DNA of 21,902 nt from Desulfobacterales bacterium. GTDB taxonomy: Bacteria; Desulfobacterota; Desulfobacteria; Desulfobacterales; 4be13. The position numbers were made by a program, and so were the translations under genes. Within the stretch, counting starts at the first letter, position 1. The number at the start of each line of letters is the position of its first letter. Below the pieces are notes generated by a model. That model worked only from the letters and a program-made list of their open reading frames with translations. It was not told the origin of the DNA and searched no databases. Below are positions 19,830 through 21,902 of this stretch, piece after piece. The DNA lies in contig JAOZRQ010000043.1 of the NCBI GenBank assembly GCA_029940115.1, positions 1 to 21,902 of the forward strand. Direction: 5' to 3'.

Positions 19830-21842
19830 ATGAGTGGCAGATTGACGCTTGAAAAAATTGGTTTGGGTGTCGTATCGATCTCCCTTCTCCTTTCCCCCTT
19901 CATCGTATTCTTGGCGTTGCCACCGTTTCACATCGGTGTCTGGTTCCAATCCGAACCGGTCATTGCAGGGTTGCACGGTGTCTCCGCGCTCGCGACGGTG
20001 GGCCTCTTGGCACTTCTTCTGGCCAATGCCGGACGATACTCGATAATCCTGAGTCATCCTCTGATCCTTGTCTCAACGGCTCTGGGGATATGGAGCATCT
20101 TGATGTCATGGTTTGCCGAGGTTCCCAGCCTTTCTTGGTTGGGTGATCCCCGTCACGGAGAGGGCGCGGTGTGGTATCTGGACATGGCGTCGCTCTTTGC
20201 CGGCGGAATGGTTATGCATGGGGATCAACGGCTTCGCCGGGGTCTGGCAGGGGTCAGCCTAATTGCCGCGCTGACCGTCACGGCACTGACGGTTTACGGA
20301 ACCTTGCATCCCGGCTGGCCGTGGTCTCCCTACTGGTTTTCGGACCACCTTGCCTTTTACGGAATTTTCATCGCGTTCATCCTGCTCACGACCATACAGC
20401 CGACCTCCGTTTTGGGTCGTGGGGCCTGTCTGATCGCAGGCATGGGGATCGTCGCCATCTCAGGCAACCGGGCCGCGATTCTCCTATGCCTGATCTTGGC
20501 ACCCACGGTATGGGGCGGCCTTTATTACCTTCATCATGTCAAAAAGTGGATCCGTGTTTATGCCGCGGCTTTGGTCATCGCTGTTCCGATCCTTCTCACC
20601 GCGGGAATCACCCTGTATGGCAGCCATTTGAGCACCACCCATCCGAAAGGATGGATCCCGTCGGAGAGCAGTCTTGCCTCCCGATACTTGCAGAACCGGG
20701 TGATCTTTTTGTCGCTTCAGGACAAGCCGTCCGCCTTGATCACGGGACGCGGATGGGGGCACTATGCGGATCAGTTGCTGGCGTACGCCAATCAATCGTC
20801 GGTCTTTCTCGGCGCAGAAGAGTGGCTCCGACCCGATTCGTTGGCGCGGGAATATTTTCACAGCCACAACGACTTTGCCGAAGCGCTCCTCTCCGCCGGG
20901 ATTGTCGGGTTGGCGCTGATGTGGGGCATCCTGCTTGCGTTGCCATGCTGTTGCAAGGATTCCCAAATTCCATTGGCGGGAACAGCTGCCGCGTTGCTCG
21001 CAGGGCTGTCCGCCGTATGGTTCCAATTGCCGGGCAGCCTCCCTTTCATGGCGATGGCGTGGGCTGGATTCTGCCGTCCGACGGAGAATCCGATGCCGAA
21101 ACGAATACTGACAACGCCTGTCATCATCGTTTTTTGGGTCTTGATGCTTTTGATCCAAATCTATGCCCTGACCCTCACTTGGCAACAGGGTGTCAAGGTA
21201 CGAGATACCGTTCTGGCTCGTATCTCCTCCCGCACGGATGCTCTGAAAGTAAACGACCTGATCGCCTGCGCCGGGCCGGGCGGTGTCCATTTCACCCGGA
21301 TTCTTCTTAAAGTGGCCCAAGCAAGGGAACACCAATCCGCTCTTCCAAATGATGCCTCCCCAATGCTGTTCACTTTTCTGGATGCCCACAAACTGATGCT
21401 GGCCGGCGGGAAAAAAATGAGCCTCAGGTTTCACAACGCCGGTCTGCTGGTTCGGGGGGAACTCGCATTTTCATTGACGCATCCGGCCTTTGCCCGAAAC
21501 GCCCCGGCTTATCTGGCGGACTGGGAGGAGATGCTCCGATCATTCCTGCACCGTGCGCCTCATCGCACCGACATGGCCGCGCTTTATCTTCTGTGGCTGC
21601 TTAGGGAGGGAGAAGATCAGAAGATGCTTTCATTTGCGGATTCGATTCTTGACAGGAACCCAAATGATCCGGTGGGACTCTGGTTCTCAGGTCTGGCACT
21701 GGCCGGCGACCCTGCGAAGCGATCTGAGGGACTTGCCCATCTGAAACAGGCCATTGATCTGGGGATTGAGCGTATCATTCCTGTTGATCCCGGCATCAAG
21801 GATACAGTTCAACAAAAAGATTGTCCGGAGTGCAAAAATTGA
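19830..21842 (+). CDS. O-antigen ligase / Wzy-like polytopic membrane protein with TPR-like tail
   Basis: The protein has 670 residues. The start at 19830 (MSGRLTLEKIGLGVV) is chosen because the first membrane segment follows; no Shine-Dalgarno is visible and the upstream DNA is a family C element. About ten membrane segments occur in residues 10-450. The Wzy_C/O-antigen-ligase pattern is present: SGNRAAILLCLILA, then a periplasmic loop with LITGRGWGHYADQL and YFHSHNDFAEALLSAGIVGL (conserved HxHN). The C-terminal 180 residues are soluble and TPR-like (ALYLLWLLREGEDQKMLSFA, DPVGLWFSGLALAGDPAKRS). It probably joins or polymerises surface glycan. The last codons (QQKDCPECKN) and the stop come from a dispersed repeat. 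Confidence 0.82.
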   Translation: MSGRLTLEKIGLGVVSISLLLSPFIVFLALPPFHIGVWFQSEPVIAGLHGVSALATVGLLALLLANAGRYSIILSHPLILVSTALGIWSILMSWFAEVPSLSWLGDPRHGEGAVWYLDMASLFAGGMVMHGDQRLRRGLAGVSLIAALTVTALTVYGTLHPGWPWSPYWFSDHLAFYGIFIAFILLTTIQPTSVLGRGACLIAGMGIVAISGNRAAILLCLILAPTVWGGLYYLHHVKKWIRVYAAALVIAVPILLTAGITLYGSHLSTTHPKGWIPSESSLASRYLQNRVIFLSLQDKPSALITGRGWGHYADQLLAYANQSSVFLGAEEWLRPDSLAREYFHSHNDFAEALLSAGIVGLALMWGILLALPCCCKDSQIPLAGTAAALLAGLSAVWFQLPGSLPFMAMAWAGFCRPTENPMPKRILTTPVIIVFWVLMLLIQIYALTLTWQQGVKVRDTVLARISSRTDALKVNDLIACAGPGGVHFTRILLKVAQAREHQSALPNDASPMLFTFLDAHKLMLAGGKKMSLRFHNAGLLVRGELAFSLTHPAFARNAPAYLADWEEMLRSFLHRAPHRTDMAALYLLWLLREGEDQKMLSFADSILDRNPNDPVGLWFSGLALAGDPAKRSEGLAHLKQAIDLGIERIIPVDPGIKDTVQQKDCPECKN

Positions 21843-21902
21843 GCGAAGCGATTTTTGCACCACACAAAAAGATTGTCCGGAGTGCAAAAATTGAGCGAAG
21901 CG
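21807..21902. repeat. Dispersed repeat with tandem copies at the right edge
   Basis: gttcaacaaaaagattgtcc, then ggagtgcaaaaattgagcga, begins at 21807; aaaaagattgtccggagtgc... starts again at 21866 (52-bp period) and is cut by the window edge. The copy folds as GGAGTGCAAAAAT/ATTTTTGCACC around gagcgaagc. The same leading sequence is found at 4092-4118 with a different hairpin. Confidence 0.8.

Noticed and set aside
20171..21434. Long open frames overlapping the ligase-like gene in other frames and on the minus strand
   Set aside because: Arg/Pro/Cys-rich translations typical of shadow frames; the 670-aa membrane protein explains the region.
1..21902. tRNA, rRNA or a transposase gene that could mobilise the elements
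   Set aside because: None recognised on either strand; the inverted-repeat elements have no coding capacity of their own.

Overview
The window looks like an accessory region of a Gram-negative, probably sulfate-reducing or related deltaproteobacterial (Desulfobacterota-type) genome. This rests on the outer-membrane and lipoprotein genes, a cohesin-like plus plant-type LRR secreted protein, a secreted WD40-caspase, clustered HEPN/MNT, HicBA and PIN modules, and a heavy load of dispersed palindromes. The taxonomic guess is an inference from gene style; there is no rRNA or other marker.

Layout. 1-1313 (minus): 5' part of a secreted cohesin-like/LRR protein that runs off the left edge. 1488-7052 (minus): a dense toxin-antitoxin and gene-fragment island. 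It holds an addiction-module-like small gene, hicB-hicA, a 47-aa small gene, mntA-hepT with an apparent early frameshift, phd-vapC, a three-gene HEPN module, a truncated DUF5615-type toxin start, a frameshifted PIN gene, and the 3' end of an endonuclease/exonuclease/phosphatase-like gene. Four pairs of partial duplications tie the pieces together, so the island looks shuffled by recombination. 7053-8510: no convincing gene, but a nest of palindromic repeats and small inverted-repeat elements. 8514-21842 (plus): an envelope cluster of DUF4384-like protein, beta-barrel protein, large surface protein with a C-terminal anchor, a second paralogous beta-barrel, alpha/beta-hydrolase lipoprotein, OmpA-like protein, secreted seven-bladed WD40 plus caspase-like protein, and an O-antigen-ligase-like membrane protein.

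The most unusual feature is the density of non-autonomous inverted-repeat elements with readable target-site duplications. Family A (22-bp ends, 8-bp duplication) has four complete copies (5500-5678, 8308-8496, 13536-13656, 16648-16836). Their outer ends are alike but their cores differ and are themselves palindromic. Two copies end only 16-17 bp before a start codon, with a -10-like TATAAT or TAGAAT in the outward-facing end. Elements with different ends lie at 7293-7416, 10979-11114 and 19685-19810. A further palindrome at 15081-15138 sits in frame inside the hydrolase gene, in the manner of Rickettsia palindromic elements, and other repeats supply the C-terminal codons and stops of genes. 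I see no transposase, so the elements would have to be moved in trans.

How the genes may work together: most plus-strand products carry an export signal and probably act at or beyond the outer membrane. Several gene types recur (two barrels, DUF4384, OmpA, WD40-caspase), suggesting a surface or periplasmic assembly, but the long repeat-filled gaps argue against one operon. The minus-strand island is ordinary in content (addiction and abortive-infection-type modules) but unusual in how decayed and mosaic it is.
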